This document shows, piece after piece, positions 22,183-33,800 of a stretch of 64,000 nt of DNA. The stretch's first letter is position 1. Each line of letters starts with the position of its first letter. The translations under genes were made by a program, and so were the position numbers. Under the pieces are notes generated by a model. That model was given only the letters and a program-made list of their open reading frames with translations, made no database searches and was not told the DNA's origin. This DNA is from Anaeramoeba flamelloides. Its lineage: Eukaryota > Metamonada > Anaeramoebidae. Where the stretch lies: contig JANTQA010000036.1 of the NCBI GenBank assembly GCA_027625915.1, positions 4,769,501-4,833,500 of the forward strand. Direction: 5' to 3'.

Positions 22183-23848
22183 GAAAATTTTTTATCAAAA
22201 AAGTTTCATATTTTAATTCTTTTTTTTTTTCAGCTATAAAAAGAAATTGAATTTCTGAAAACAAAAATAAATATATTATCAATTTTTTAAATTTTTTTTT
22301 TGATAAAGACGAAATAAAATTGAAGATCCCAAAAAAGATTTAAAAAAAAGAGATCTATTTCTAAACAACTTTAAATACACTCAAGAAAAAATGAATGTGT
22401 CTTAATAATATTTTAAATTTTTTTTTTAAATAAACAAATGTTTATAATTATTATTAATATTTTTTTTTTGATGATAATCATATTAAATAAAAAAGAATAT
22501 TTGATGATATCTTTGTTTAAGTCACGATAAAGTTACAAAAATCGCGATTATTTTTTAACAAATCGCGATATATAGAAAATACTGATATTCAATGTTATCA
22601 CAATAATGTGAAAAAGCGATATTTATTAAAGATCTTGATAATTGTCAAAACATCGTAATAAATACCAAAATACCAAGACTAAAAAGTAATCCTGATATTA
22701 TAATTGATGAGTTTTTGGGCTAATTCAGCAATATATTTACAAAGAAAAATTTATTTGATCAAAAACCTATTAAATGAAAAAAAGTTATTCTTGAAAAAAC
22801 AAACAAAAAGGATACTTGATCGATTCTAGGAACCGAACAAAGATTTTATTGTATTTTTCTTTTGATTTGGTAGACAAAACTATTGATCCTTTTAGATCAA
22901 CAAGAACAATAATAACAAAAGATAAATAAATATTATCTCAGTTAATCTTGGTGTTGGAAATTGTTTTGAATAAAAGAGCTTCTAAAGCAACCAACTCTTC
23001 AATCATTCTTTAAAGAATATTTTCTTGGCTTAAAAAATTTTCAATATTCTAGGAAAGCCGAAAGGAGATATGTATAACTAATTAAAAGTTTTCACAACAA
23101 CCATAACTACATTATCACTAATTATTAAGATTGTTTGTACATCTGTTTTCTTCTTGTTATACTTTTTCTTCTCATATCTTCGTATAGTACAGAAAGCACA
23201 AGTAGAGTTTTAGAGTTTTTTTTTTGATTAATCGATCACCAATAAGAAGGAAAATTACTTTTTCTACTTTTTGGTTATTTAACTTGTGTACAGTAATAAC
23301 CCCAATTTTTTAAAAAAACATATCTATTTTATATTCAAGTGTATTTCCCAAAAGGATAATTATTAGTTTGATCATAGAATTCACAGATTTTATATTAAAA
23401 AAACAAAAAGGAAAAGAAAGAAGAATTTTTTTTCACTACAAAAGTTTCATTCCGTTAATAAACCTTTTCGGTCTTACATGACTTTCAAAAACTTAAAAGC
23501 AATTTACAACCCTTACAAACACTTTCTAATACTTTTAAAGGGGAAAAGTTTTTAAATTTCTCAAGGCTTTGTAAAAGTGAAGAGATTTTTTTAAGACGAT
23601 TTCTGAAACAATAATTTTTCATTTTTTCGGATAATTATTTTTTCTCGATAATGTTGAATATCGCAATAATGTTGGACTAATCGCGATTGTTTAATACTAT
23701 CGCGATTATGATGTTAATATCATGATAATATATGTTATTATCAAAACCACTATTGATTTTTTTTTTCAGAAATTCAATTTCTTGTTCTAATTGAAAAAAT
23801 TGAAGTTAAATGTGAAACTTTTTTGATAAAAAATTTCACAATTGCCTT
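22183..23848. mobile_element. Putative 1.7-kb element with inverted ends and ATCGCGAT motifs
   Basis: The ends are inverted repeats of about 75 bases (22183-22263 and 23763-23848). They share TTTTTTATCAAAAAAGTTTCA and, further in, GAAATTGAATTTCTGAAAA. Inside, both flanks carry clusters of ATCGCGAT and its variants (22520-22650; 23660-23740) in inverted arrangement. The part 22505-22925 is related, at perhaps 75% identity, to 35455-35890. No intact open frame was seen. The class is unknown, and the claim that the outer repeats and inner motifs belong to one unit is inference. Confidence 0.45.
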
Positions 23849-23869
23849 AGGAAGAGTGTATCTTTTGAT

Positions 23870-24594
23870 TTTTGAATAATGTGTTCTGTTTCTATTTACA
23901 GTATTTAATCATAATAATTTCCTTGATTTCAATTTTTTTTTTTTTTTATTTTATAGTAATTATTATGTGTTTCCAAATAAATGGAACAAAATTTACATTC
24001 GTTTTCCTAAAAAAGATTGTTATGAAATCGATCCTCAACATTTCAAATTTTTAATACTATTTGTTGCAAAATAAATGGAACAAAATTTTCATCCAGATTT
24101 CCAAAAAAAAGGTTTTGAAAGATGTAACATATGTATTGTTTAATTCACATAAAATCAGTTTAAATTATTAATTTCGAGAATTGGGGTGTTTGGTGATTTA
24201 TTTTAATTCTTGTGAATGTGATTATTTTGAAAAGCTGAATGAAAATATTGATCTTTTTATTTTACAATTAACAGCATAGACACTTGCTCCTACTATCTTT
24301 TAGAAAATTTTCTGGAATACAAACCAAAATAATAATAAAAAGTAAAAAATTAAAAAAAAATACACAAAAAGTTAATTTCAAAAATAATTTTATTTGTATT
24401 CATAAAAATTCATCCAATATTCAAACTAATTGTTTTTTTCAAATATTAAATATTTAATAATTAAAATAGCATCCTTGATGAAGATTTAGCAAATAAAATA
24501 AAATAACATAATATAAAAAAAAATAAAAAAAAGAGGCTAGTGTTTTGAGAAGAAGAAGAAAACAATCAACTCCTAACCAAAAGAACAAGAATAA
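23870..24594. other. Spacer 3' of the ferric-reductase-like gene
   Basis: It contains a diverged tandem duplication of about 60 bases, each copy starting AAATAAATGGAACAAAATTT (23976 and 24071), period about 95. The remainder is A/T-rich 3' flank of the minus-strand gene. No gene seen. Confidence 0.4.
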
Positions 24595-26421
24595 TTAAAA
24601 TCCTGTAACCTCTCTCGAGAAATCAAGCACAATTTCTGAATTTGAAGAATCCAAGCAATCGTTTTGTATTTGTTTGACCAATCTTGCTGGTCCACAGGCA
24701 AAAACGCCAATCCTTTTAACGTTTTGTTTTTGTGCATTTTCTGCTGTGCTTTTTAATATTTGTGAAAAATCAGGCCTTCCAAAATTCACAAAATCTGGGA
24801 TTGTATATTTATTTTCAAAATCTTCTCTCTTTTGCCGAGTGGCAAAGCATTTGACTTCATATTTCTTGAATTGATCTGAAGCTTGTTCTAATTGATCTTG
24901 GAATAACTCAAGTTCTTGGAATTCTTTCACCATCCAAAAGAATTTTAGTTTTATTAACTTGTCGCCAAAATCTGTGTCCCGTAATTCTTTTAAAGCTAAC
25001 ATCAAAGACAGTATTGGTCCTACACCGCACCCACCACCGATCAAAATGAAATATTTATAGCTAAGCACGTCTAATGATGATGTCCCCAATGGCCCTTCGA
25101 TTTTGACGGGCTTGTCCAACAAGAACTTGCTTGGGGAATCCACAACCTTCTTTGACCAATCGCCCATTGCCTTGATTAAAATGTCAATCCTCACCTTGCC
25201 CGTTTTCTCGTCTGGCAGCATTGGTGGCGAGCAAATTGTCAATGGGTGCATTTGGTATTTGCTGATCGAGGGGATACATAATCTTACCCATTGCATCGGC
25301 TCATATTGGAAATTATCCATTTCAACTGTGAGAACCTTCGAATCTGGTATATAGGTGTGGCTCTTGTAGCCATTGTTCTCTGAATTTTTATCCTTGCTGT
25401 TGTTCTCAGAATTATTTTCGTCATGCCCTTTCGTGTTGTTGTTGTTGTTGTTGTTGTCGTCCTTGTTGATTGTTTTTTTCTCATCATTGGTTGGAAGATA
25501 ATTCTTTTGTGATCGAATAGCCACAATTTTTGCAGGTGTTTTGAAATAAAAAAGAAAAATTCGATAAAATAAGTCAATAACCCACAACGAAAATCCAACT
25601 GCAGTTGTACACAAAAAGGGTTTTAAGTCATGAGTAAAGGCGGAGACAGGAAACAAAAAGATTGTAATAATAACATGACTAAAGTAGAAGGGCTCATAGA
25701 TTTTTTTCCGAAGCTTTAATCCTTTTTTCAGGCCAAAGAGAAGCACAAAGGTAAGAAGCGAAAAAACAAAGCCACGTGTCGAAGGAACACTGGATTTGTC
25801 GATCGTTATTATTGAAATTTTCGAGACAAAAAAGGCAAGGGCATACAAGAAGGAATGCAATTTGATTAACTTGATTGTTTGCTTTCCAGACTTTTTATGA
25901 AGCCACAGGGTATGCTCATAGGATGTATGGAAAAACTTTTGCAAAATGGAATGGTGAGTAATAGCCAAAAATAATGTCAAACTTGAAATCCGAATCAAGC
26001 TTCCTACTAGTTCAATCAGGAAAAGAAAAAGTGGTTTTTTATAATTTTGAATGATCGTAATGATCCCAGAGATCACCAAGACACAAAAATACATCTTCAA
26101 TAAAATTGAATCAGAATTGGTCCTGAAACTATTTCTTTTTGCTCGCCTTGTCAAGGTGTTGTGATGAAACAATTTGAATCTCTTTGAAGAGTGGCTTGGA
26201 AAAAAGTTAATCTTTGAAGATCCGCTCATAGTGAAGAAAAAGTTGAAAAAATAAAATTGTTTGATTTTTTTTTTCATTGTCACATTTTTTTTTTTTGAGG
26301 TTCTTGTCCACGAACGAGAGTATAGAAAAAATTGCCGAATATCCATAATATTTTTTCTTATTCCACAAACATTATAAATTGATCTTTTTTTTCTGTGAAA
26401 ATGTTTTTTTTTGTGAAACAC
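24595..26421 (-). CDS. Ferric reductase / NADPH oxidase-like flavocytochrome
   Basis: 608 codons, no intron needed. This membrane flavocytochrome passes electrons from cytosolic NADPH through FAD and two hemes to an acceptor across the membrane (ferric iron or oxygen). Hydrophobic segments span about residues 108-300. Two bis-histidyl pairs fit the heme ligands: H175/H189 (LHKKSGK...LH) and H249/H264 (YFSH...FTH). The FAD-binding motif HPLTICS is at 392-398, preceded by the FAD beta barrel. The NADPH site follows: GGGCGVGP at about 462-469 and a CGP motif near 575. The protein ends in an aromatic residue (TGF), as NOX proteins do. An Asn/Lys insert (about 325-360) lies between membrane and flavin parts. 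No EF hands are seen. The first 64 residues are Lys/Phe-rich and poorly conserved; Met49 or Met65 (MSGSSKINFF) could be the true start. Ferric reductase versus superoxide-producing oxidase cannot be settled from sequence alone. Confidence 0.85.
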   Translation of the reverse strand: MFHKKKHFHRKKRSIYNVCGIRKNIMDIRQFFLYSRSWTRTSKKKNVTMKKKIKQFYFFNFFFTMSGSSKINFFPSHSSKRFKLFHHNTLTRRAKRNSFRTNSDSILLKMYFCVLVISGIITIIQNYKKPLFLFLIELVGSLIRISSLTLFLAITHHSILQKFFHTSYEHTLWLHKKSGKQTIKLIKLHSFLYALAFFVSKISIITIDKSSVPSTRGFVFSLLTFVLLFGLKKGLKLRKKIYEPFYFSHVIITIFLFPVSAFTHDLKPFLCTTAVGFSLWVIDLFYRIFLFYFKTPAKIVAIRSQKNYLPTNDEKKTINKDDNNNNNNNTKGHDENNSENNSKDKNSENNGYKSHTYIPDSKVLTVEMDNFQYEPMQWVRLCIPSISKYQMHPLTICSPPMLPDEKTGKVRIDILIKAMGDWSKKVVDSPSKFLLDKPVKIEGPLGTSSLDVLSYKYFILIGGGCGVGPILSLMLALKELRDTDFGDKLIKLKFFWMVKEFQELELFQDQLEQASDQFKKYEVKCFATRQKREDFENKYTIPDFVNFGRPDFSQILKSTAENAQKQNVKRIGVFACGPARLVKQIQNDCLDSSNSEIVLDFSREVTGF

Positions 26422-26844
26422 TTTTAAAAGAATTTATTTCCAGATCTTTCTTTTTGTACCTCTGTAATCAATTTAATTTATTGCTAGATCATTTTCAAGC
26501 CTGATAAATTCCAAAGAATGTCAAATGTTTTTTAAGTTTTGCTTCGTTTTTTTTTTTCAATTTTTATTACTCCAATTTGAAGAAAGATTTCTGTTTGTAT
26601 AAGTGATTACTGTCTATAAACGATAAGTTCAAAATTAATACCCGTTGCTATTGGATGTAAATCGTCAAAGTTCACAATGGTTCAAATTTCTTCAAAATTC
26701 TTTTCATATTTTTAATTAAAAGTATATCCCAAAATGTAAAAGTTTCCTTAGAGAAAGGGGAAAAAAAGTGATCTTATGTTTATGGAAGGTTTTGTTATAT
26801 TGGTTATTAGTTATATGATCAGCAATTTATTATAATTTTTGTAG
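26422..26844. other. Upstream region of the oxidoreductase gene
   Basis: A divergent spacer with no open frame. It probably contains the promoter of the minus-strand oxidoreductase near 26430-26600. Confidence 0.4.
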
Positions 26845-27059
26845 GTTGTTGAAAGTTCCTTTAATAACCATTAAAGCCAAAAGGGAGGATTTAACACAAA
26901 AAGATCTTATAAAAATTTATTGTTTACAAAATAAAAATATTTATTTTTGGCTTTTAGATGTCTTTCATCATAATAAACACTATTTGTTGATTAAAGATCT
27001 CGCTCGAAAATTACTTTTCAAGATATTTTACAAATTAAGTTGGAAAATTCAATTTCCCA
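26845..27059 (+). CDS. Orphan exon-like segment, unidentified
   Basis: A 215-base open segment lies between an acceptor-like TTTTTGTAG and a donor GTAAGT. It reads VPLITIKAKREDLTQKDLIKIY, then NIYFWLLDVFHHNKHYLLI, a balanced composition unlike the low-complexity frames nearby. No ATG gene model can be built. A second piece at about 27826-27920 (after CCATTTTTAG, reading FGQLLGYESKYIIIIRPLNH) could be a later exon, but its phase does not fit directly. It is either part of a gene with unseen exons or a relic. Confidence 0.35.
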
Positions 27060-27526
27060 GTAAGTTTTTTTTCAAATTTAATAGTATAAAATTTGAATAT
27101 TTTTATTTTCATAGTCAAGAAGTCATTTGTTTATCTTTTATAGTATTTTAAATTTAACAAATATCATTCTAATGGGTGATCAATTATTTTGTTAATTAAA
27201 ATATTAATTGTTCTTTAAATTGAAAAAAATTATTTATTTTTTTTAAGGATTTTTTCAAAGATTTTTTTTTTCATTTTTTTTTACATTCTCAAATCAATTA
27301 TTATTTTCTCAATAATATTACATTTTCCTTACTTTATCAAATATAGAGAGTTACAATTTAACCAAAAATTTGATTAAATCAAATTAAATGGTTTGTGTAA
27401 TTTTAGAAAACAATTTGTTTTAAATTGCAGAAATTCAATCCTTAAGATATTTAAATCAAGAAACAAATATTTTTTTATAAAAATTTGATTTTTTTGGAAT
27501 TGAGATTTCCATTAAACATTCTTTTA

Positions 27527-27721
27527 CAGTCAGTTCCACATTAAGACACAAAAATTCAACGAAATTTAAGGTACAAAACAATTTCAAATTAAGGCACATT
27601 TTTTGGAAATTTTTTTTCCCAAATTATTTTATAATAATTCCAAATTTTGTACTTTAATTTGACATTTTTTTTGTAGCTTAAATTTTGTTGAAATTTTGTT
27701 TATTGAAATGGAAACTGACTG
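27527..27721. mobile_element. Palindromic MITE with TA flanks, Tc1/mariner-like ends
   Basis: A 195-base element whose halves are inverted copies. The arms of about 75 bases begin CAGTCAGTT and continue through TTCAACRAAATTTAAG and CAAATTAARGYAC, with scattered mismatches around a short centre. Both ends abut TA (27525-27526 and 27722-27723). CAGT ends with a TA target are typical of Tc1/mariner-derived elements. It has no coding capacity. Confidence 0.75.
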
Positions 27722-27723
27722 TA

Positions 27724-28880
27724 AATTAAATTTTTTAACAATTTGATCCTCTTAATTTTTTATTTTGGTTGTTTAAATTTGTCAATCGAAAGAAGGGAAT
27801 TTTCTCAATACCATTTTTAGGTTCGGTCAACTCCTTGGGTATGAGAGCAAATACATAATAATTATCAGACCCTTAAACCACGAATTAAAAAATAATACAT
27901 ACCTTACAAAAAATTGATAAAAAGGTAAACCAAAAAATGATTGGAAAAAACGAACAAATATACAAAAAAAACAATAAATAAATAGAAAAAAAAACAAACC
28001 AAAAACTTCAAAAAGAAGCTGAAATTGAAAAAAAAAATACAAAAATCACCTTTTAATCATTGTTTTTACTAAAAAAAAGACAAATAAATAAATTTAAGAC
28101 CTACAAGAAAGTTATATTCTGATATCAATAATACTTTCACAGTATTTCTCCAATAATTTTTGGTGAAAAGCATAATTTAAATAACCTCAGATCATTTTTA
28201 ATAACCATTTTAATAAATTACAATAACTAAAATCAACTTTTTTTTCGTTTTTTTATTTTTTATTAATTCATTTGTTTGAAGATATTCAAAAATAAAACTT
28301 TTTTTCTTAATATTTTCATTTCTTTTTAGAATAATTATCAAAATCTTTGGGAAACATTAATTTGTTGCAAAAATGAACCATTAATCAAAAAAAAATATTT
28401 TTTCAGGGTAGTAGATCATAAAATGAAAAAGATTCAATAATTTGATCTCAAAACTAAATTTGGATAATTTTGAATAATTTCTTTTCTTTTTTCATTAGAA
28501 TGTTGTTTTTTGAAGTTTTTTGATAAATAACGGTTGTATATTATATAAATACATTTGTAATTGCAAGATCGCAAAAGATTTTTTTTTTCTGTTTCAAATT
28601 ATGTGTTGGTTAATCTAAGCTAGATCTGAGAAAAAAATTGAGAATGATTCGAAAAATCATATATTCCAAGATACTTTTAATGAACAAAATCATCAATATG
28701 ATTACTTTAAAGTTAATATTTGCCCTTTTTTTTATTTATATTACTTTTCATTTTCATTTTCTATTCAGGTATCCAATTATAAAATGTATTACACTTTTTT
28801 CTGGTTTGATCTTTTTTTCAATTAATAGCAATGTTACAGTTTAACACAAAACACAGAATAATCAAAAATTAATAGAAATC
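27724..28880. other. Intergenic region with one exon-like piece
   Basis: Apart from the coding-like piece at 27826-27920 described with the orphan exon, only A/T-rich sequence is seen. Confidence 0.35.
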
Positions 28881-29612
28881 CCATTTTTTTTGATAAAATG
28901 AAAAAAAAAATCAGTAAAAATTCAAAAAATATATTACTATTTTGCAGATAAATGTATAAATTATGAGAAAAAAAATTAATTATATTAAATGGGGTATTGT
29001 TAAATTGTTCTAAATTTATCAATTTTTATCTTAGATCAAGCTAGAAATTATAAAAAATCCCAAATCTCAAAATTACTAAAAAAAACATAATTTTTAGAAT
29101 TAAAATTTTAAACAAGAATTTTTTTATCAAATTGAAAATATTTGATGATATTTCAAATTGAGAAATGTTTTTAATAATCTTGATTTAACATTAAAACTCG
29201 GAAAACGATTTCGTAAAAAAATATTTTGCCCGAGTTATCTAATTTAAATAAAAATTATTAAAAAAAATTTTGAAAAGAAAAGGGGTAAAGATCTTTAAAT
29301 AAAAACTTGTATTTTATAAATAAAAATAAAAACATTATTAGTAATCAATCTTTTCTAATAAATTGTAATTTGTCTAAGGAATTAAAAGAAGAAAAATATT
29401 TTTCATTTTTTCTTTTAATTTTGAGATTTGGGATTTTTTATAATTTCTAGTTTGATCTAAGATAAAAATTGATAAATTTAGAACAATTTAACAATACCAC
29501 AGTCAATAAAATTAATAGTTATTTGTCAATTTATACATTTATCTGCAAAATTGGAATATATTTGTTGAATTTTTACTGATATTTTTTTTTCGTTGTATCA
29601 AAAAATTGGATT
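28881..29612. mobile_element. Foldback element with about 200-base inverted arms
   Basis: The left arm 28881-29075 and the right arm 29417-29612 are reverse complements at an estimated 85-90%. Shared words include TTTGCAGATAAATGTATAAATT, a long run through TTGTTCTAAATTTATCAATTTTTATCTTAGATCAA, and AAATCCCAAATCTCAAAATTA, here split for length. The 340-base loop has no open frame. The arms could form a long hairpin. Family and ends are not resolved, and no clear target duplication was found. Confidence 0.65.
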
Positions 29613-30861
29613 TTATCTTCGTTTGAGCAATTTCTTCTTTTGAATTTTTTAAGACAGATTATTTAAAAAATATATTTTAATAGAGCAATTTAATTTTTAA
29701 ACAACACAGATTCTTGATTTTTTACACAAAAGACAAGTGTTCTTCCCTTTTTTTGTTGATTGAGGGAATTTAATTTGCCCATAGTTCATTAAACGTTTTT
29801 TATTTTCTCCTTACGATTTCAGAAGAGGAATAAAAGTAATGAAAAATCTTGTAATGAATTTACATATTGAAAAAGTGAAATTAAGAGAGTATTTTGTTTC
29901 TAAAAAGATCTTTAGTCTTATTTGAATCCCAAAACAATAAATTATTTTATCAAAATAATAAGTGAAAAAAAAAAAAGTAATTAAGAATGTAATGTACGAT
30001 TGAAATTTATTTTATTCTATTGGTGCTGCATTGTTAGTTTGAAAAATATTCTAATTAAATCGTTTTTAGAAGTAGAAAGTTAATAATACTCAAAAATCTG
30101 AATGAGTAAGAGAAGTAATCTACAATAAAAGAATTCACAAATGCTTTAATTTGATCTCGATTATCAAATGTAAAAAACAAGTTTGAAATTTTTTTCTACA
30201 CCTTAATGAAAAACCCAACCAATTTTCAGAAAAAACCAGACATAATCAGTCTAGTTTAACACATATATTTAAAACTATTACAATTCTAAAACAAGATGAA
30301 AAACAATACCTAAAGATAATTTATCTAAATAATAAAAAAAACCAAAAGAGATCTTTGAATTATTTCTTATTCAAAATATTAATTGTTTTTCTTCCTCAAA
30401 AGTTGAACACAATTTTAAAGTAAAGTCTACAATACAAAGGTTATCTTATAAAAACCCCAAAATTGTATTTTTTATTAAATTTAGATTCTTAGCTCGTAAT
30501 CTCTTTTCACAAAAAAAATTTTCCTATCTCCACTAAAAGATACATGAAATATCATTAAATGAATTTTATATTGACAGATCTAATTTTCAACGACACCTTT
30601 TCAACAAAAAACCATTACTTCTTTTTCTTAACTATTTGTTTCAAAATTAAAACAAATTTGATCTTATTCAACTTTTTTGCAAAAAAGTATACAATTGATT
30701 TTCGAACTGAAAGTTCATCCAAATTGTTTCAAAAACAGCTTGAGTAAAAAAATAAAAAAACTCAAACATTTTTTTTTTCATTTTTTATTTTCTCTCAATC
30801 GCCCTTCAGATCAGAATTTGATTTTTTTCAAAAGCTTAATTTTCTCTCTAGAATCGCCATT
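29613..30861. other. Spacer and probable promoter of the ABC transporter gene
   Basis: A/T-rich. The last 300 bases become C-richer (ATCTCCACTAAAAG, CAATCGCCCTTCAG) towards the ATG at 30862, probably core promoter and 5' UTR. No gene seen. Confidence 0.4.
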
Positions 30862-33800
30862 ATGAATAAATTTGAGAAAAAAGAATCCTTTTCTGCGAAC
30901 CCACAAGAGAATTGCTCACTCTTTTCCAAACTTTTTTTTAATTGGATGACTCCTTTGATTGAAAAAGCACAAAACCAAGAATTACAAATGGATGATCTTT
31001 ATCCACTTCGGAAGTGTGACAAGCCTTCAAAATTTAGCAAAAAGTTTGTTGACAATTACAACAACATTTCCAAAGCGAAAAAGCCCAGGTTTGGGAATGC
31101 CTTTTATGCGACAATCGTCAGCACCTATTTGCCAACCTTTTTGATTTGTATGATCCCACGTTTCTTAGCAAGGCTTTTAATCTTTCTAAACCCGCTCTTA
31201 TTGATCAAATTAGTTGACACTATCCAGTTTGGTAAAGACAGGGCAATCAAAGACTGCTATTTTTGGGTGCTAGTCTATATAGCCTGTGAAATATTTCGTG
31301 CGATCCTCTGGAACATTTATCACAATTTAGTTTTAAAATTTCACATCAAATTTAGATCAAGCATCACTCTATTGATTTATCGGAAGTGTTTAGTGATGAG
31401 CCAGCAAATTAATCTTATAAATGAAGAAAAGAATGCAAAAGAAAAAGATCAAAAGAAAAAAAACGAGAAGAAAAAGAAACTGAAAAAAAATGCAAACAAA
31501 AGGGAAGTCAGGGAAAAAAATAAATCTAAAAAAGAAGACGACGATGACGACAAGTATAATAATTTGTCTCATCTTGTTTCTCGAATATCAAGTGACACAA
31601 GAAAGTTAAGCCAATCAGTCTTGTCGCTCCATTCCCTATTTTTCCGGCCTCTACAGGTGACTCTTGCACTAACGTTTTTAATCAAAACATTAGGATGGAT
31701 TCCTGGGCTATTTAGCTTTTTCTTAATTACCACTGCAATGGGTGTTAATAAGCTTATGATGGATAAATTGTCTCTCATGCACAAGGCCAAAAAAAAAATT
31801 ACAGAAAAAAGGATCGAATTGGTCAATGATTTGATACATTCAATCAAACTTATCAAATTAAATGCCTGGGACAATGTCTGGAAAAACAAAATCAATAAAG
31901 TCAGAAACGAAGAAATTGAACAAATAAGAAAATCAAAGTCGTTTGGAGTGTATTTAAAAATGATTTGGGTCTGTCTACCCGTCTTTATGTCAATCGGAAC
32001 ATTTTTTCTTTATATTTCCTTGGGGAATAAATTAAATTGGAAAGTGGTTTTTTCTTCACTTGGATTTTTAAAGCAATTGAAAAACCCCATGTTAAGATTC
32101 CCAAAGGCAATCAAATGCTTTATTGACATCCAAATTTCAAGTCAACGAATTAATGATTTTTTAGTAAATAGCAAAAAATTTGATTTTGAAACTGATAATT
32201 CTGATGAAAATATTAACAGCAGTAGCGAGGGTGGTAACAATTCTCACAATAAATATCAAATCAAAATTAAAAATGGCTGTTTTAATTGGAATAAACGAAA
32301 TAATGAGAATGGGAATCATCAAGACAATTGCTACAATCAAGATATTGGTAATGGTAATGTTAATGATAATGATAAAGGTAATGTTAATGATAAAGATAAT
32401 GTCACTGATAATGATAATATTACTCTGAAGAATAAGGGAAATATTGATCAAGAAATCTTAATTGATAAGGAATGTATTTTAAAAAATATAAATATCAAAA
32501 TACCACCAAAATCCTTAACAATGGTTATTGGGAAAGTTGGATCTGGTAAATCATGTCTACTTTCAGCAATGTTAGGAGAAATACCAAATATTACTGGAAG
32601 GGTGACTATGTATGGGACAGTTGGATATTGCTCTCAAGAGGCTTGGTTACAAAATATGTCTGTTAAAGAAAATATCTTGTTTTACAAAAAATATAATTTT
32701 GAACGTTATAATAAAATAATAAAAATTTGTGGACTATTGCCAGATTTTGAAATTTTAAATCGAGGTGATAATACAATAATTGGTGAAAAGGGAGTGAAAT
32801 TAAGTGGCGGGCAGAAGCAAAGAATATCATTAGCTAGAGCGATTTATGCAAATACCGAGGTATTATTATTAGATGATCCTTTAAGTGCAGTGGATTCTGA
32901 TGTTAGTAACCAACTTTTTGAAAATTGTATTAGAGGTGAGATTTTAAAAAACAAAACAATCGTTTTAGTCACTCATCAAATACAATATTTGCCAAGAGCA
33001 GATCACATTATAGTTGTTGAATCAGGCGAAATTATCTTTCAGGGGAATTTTCAGGAACTTATTAAACAAGATTTAGATTTATCTACAATTATAAACGGGC
33101 AAAATCATTCAATTTCGACAAAGGAAGAACCTACATTAAAAAAAAAATTATTGAATAATACCAAAATCACTGCCAGTTCCCAAAACAAAAATAACAACAA
33201 AAATGGAAATAAAAATAGGAATGAGAATGGGAATGGAAAGGAGAATGGAAATGGAAAGCAAAATGGCAGTGGTACTAAAAATGGAAATGGTATTAAAAAT
33301 GGAAATGGCAAAGGTAATGGTAAGGAATATGAAAATGAAATATTGATTAATTTAAAAAAACTTACTAATAAGAATCAAATTAAAAAAATAATCGACGACG
33401 ATGATGAAGATTATAATGACGATACTGAGAAGAAAAATACAGAAATAATTGAAATAGAAGAAATTGAAAATGAATATAACAAGGATCTTGTAAATGAAAA
33501 ACAAAAAATAAAGCCAACTGGAGAAAAACCAAACAAACACATAGAAGAGGAAACAGAAAAGAGAAAGTATACGAAAAAAGAGGCTATTAAAGAATTTAAT
33601 GCGAATCAACAACAAAATTTATTATGGAAATATTATTTTACATTTTTAAAAGACAGTGGGAATATTAAATTAGGCATTGTAATATTATTTTTATTGCTAA
33701 TAAAAGAATTTGTCACAAAGTTGCCAAATCATTTACTAACTTCTTTGACCAAAAAAACGGAGGAAAAAGATGCAAACACAACTATTTTTTTCATTGTGTA

